Of a DNA stretch of 6,714 bases, positions 6,282-6,714 are shown piece by piece. The notes under the pieces were generated by a model that saw only the letters and a list, made by a program, of their open reading frames with translations, did no database searches and was not told the DNA's origin. Location: positions 1 through 6,714 of the forward strand of contig JAKPBL010000455.1 of the NCBI GenBank assembly GCA_029778965.1. The letters are read 5' to 3'. The first letter of the stretch is position 1. Each line of letters opens with the position of its first letter. Both the position numbers and the translations under genes were made by a program. Source of the stretch: Bacteroidota bacterium. Lineage in GTDB: Bacteria; Bacteroidota; Bacteroidia; Chitinophagales; Chitinophagaceae.

Positions 6282-6714
6282 GAATATCCGCAGGCAGCAC
6301 CTCCTCTTTGATCTTACCGTCAACCACCTGCACAAAATAATTGTGGCTGTTCTCGTTCTGCGCCACCGATCGCGCCAGCTTGCCGTTCACGAATACCAGC
6401 CCGGCCATATCATCGCAGGCATACCCCGGCAGCATTTCCTTTTTCAGGATGGCGTCGAAATACATGGGCCGGCGGCTGGGTTCGCCATGGTAATGCGGAG
6501 AATGGCTGAACGGCAGAAAGCCGAGGCATTGCACAATGGTCAGTTTGCCGGGCCGCGAATCGGTCGATCCTTCTTTGAACCAGCAGAGCGAACCGGCGCT
6601 GCCGCCGGCCAGCACGATGCCTTTTTCATATGCCTTTTTCAACACGGTATCGATGCCCTGCGCTTTCCAGATACCCATCATATTCAGCGTATTTCCACCG
6701 CCTACCACGATGGC
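6274..6714 (-). CDS. S51 family serine peptidase (peptidase E/cyanophycinase-like), C-terminal part
   Basis: The 3' 146 codons of a gene whose start lies beyond the right edge; the reading frame is open to position 6714, where it reads AIVVGGGNT. S51 enzymes are cytoplasmic serine peptidases with a class I glutamine-amidotransferase-like fold; peptidase E cleaves Asp-Xaa dipeptides. In the visible part (numbered from the edge), GGGNTLNMM (5-13) is the family's glycine-rich strand-loop and AGGSAGSLCWF (36-46) is the nucleophile elbow with Ser39. Asp52 in STDSR and His74 or His76 in SPHYHGEPSRRP (72-83) are candidate partners, with spacing close to that of the Salmonella enzyme triad. Full proteins are about 220-240 residues, so some 80-90 are missing here. 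A GTG in the frame at 6708 is an internal valine codon, not a start. Family membership is clear; whether it acts on Asp dipeptides or another peptide is not. Confidence 0.88.
   Translation of the reverse strand, partial: AIVVGGGNTLNMMGIWKAQGIDTVLKKAYEKGIVLAGGSAGSLCWFKEGSTDSRPGKLTIVQCLGFLPFSHSPHYHGEPSRRPMYFDAILKKEMLPGYACDDMAGLVFVNGKLARSVAQNENSHNYFVQVVDGKIKEEVLPADILK

Overview
This window most likely comes from a Bacteroidota genome, probably a higher-GC Chitinophagaceae-type soil or plant-associated bacterium. The evidence is indirect. Two intergenic sites match the Bacteroidota -7 promoter word TAnnTTTG, start codons lack Shine-Dalgarno motifs, and the gene content (secreted DUF1080 protein, Cat1-type CoA-transferase, S51 peptidase) is common in that group. 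No rRNA, tRNA, CRISPR array, insertion sequence or phage gene is visible.

Layout from left to right: (1) 1-633, minus strand, the N-terminal 211 residues of a membrane acyltransferase of the OafA/ExoZ (acyltransferase-3) family, cut by the window edge and clearly more AT-rich than the rest. (2) 634-838, a 205-base gap holding a strong hairpin terminator (772-821) for the gene to its right; the remainder (634-771) is AT-rich and shows no gene. (3) 839-1792, minus strand, a secreted DUF1080 (3-keto-disaccharide hydrolase-like) protein with its own likely promoter at 1809-1838. (4) 1827-4652, minus strand, a large FAD plus Fe-S D-lactate/D-2-hydroxyacid dehydrogenase. (5) 4653-4772, a 120-base divergent control region. 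(6) 4773-6281, plus strand, an acetyl-CoA hydrolase/succinyl-CoA:acetate CoA-transferase family enzyme. (7) 6274-6714, minus strand, the C-terminal 146 residues of an S51-type peptidase (peptidase E-like), meeting the CoA-transferase tail to tail with an 8-base overlap.

How the genes may work together: the dehydrogenase and the divergent CoA-transferase could both serve organic-acid metabolism (D-lactate to pyruvate on one side, acyl-CoA/acetate/succinate exchange on the other), but this is inferred from adjacency only. The DUF1080 gene follows the dehydrogenase by 34 bases on the same strand, yet has its own promoter-like signal and no obvious metabolic link. The acyltransferase and peptidase look like neighbours rather than partners.

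I found no convincing previously undescribed system. The points most worth a second look are the Asp-for-Cys Fe-S motif in the dehydrogenase, the base-composition break at the left edge, the internal promoter ahead of the DUF1080 gene, and the overlapping convergent gene ends.
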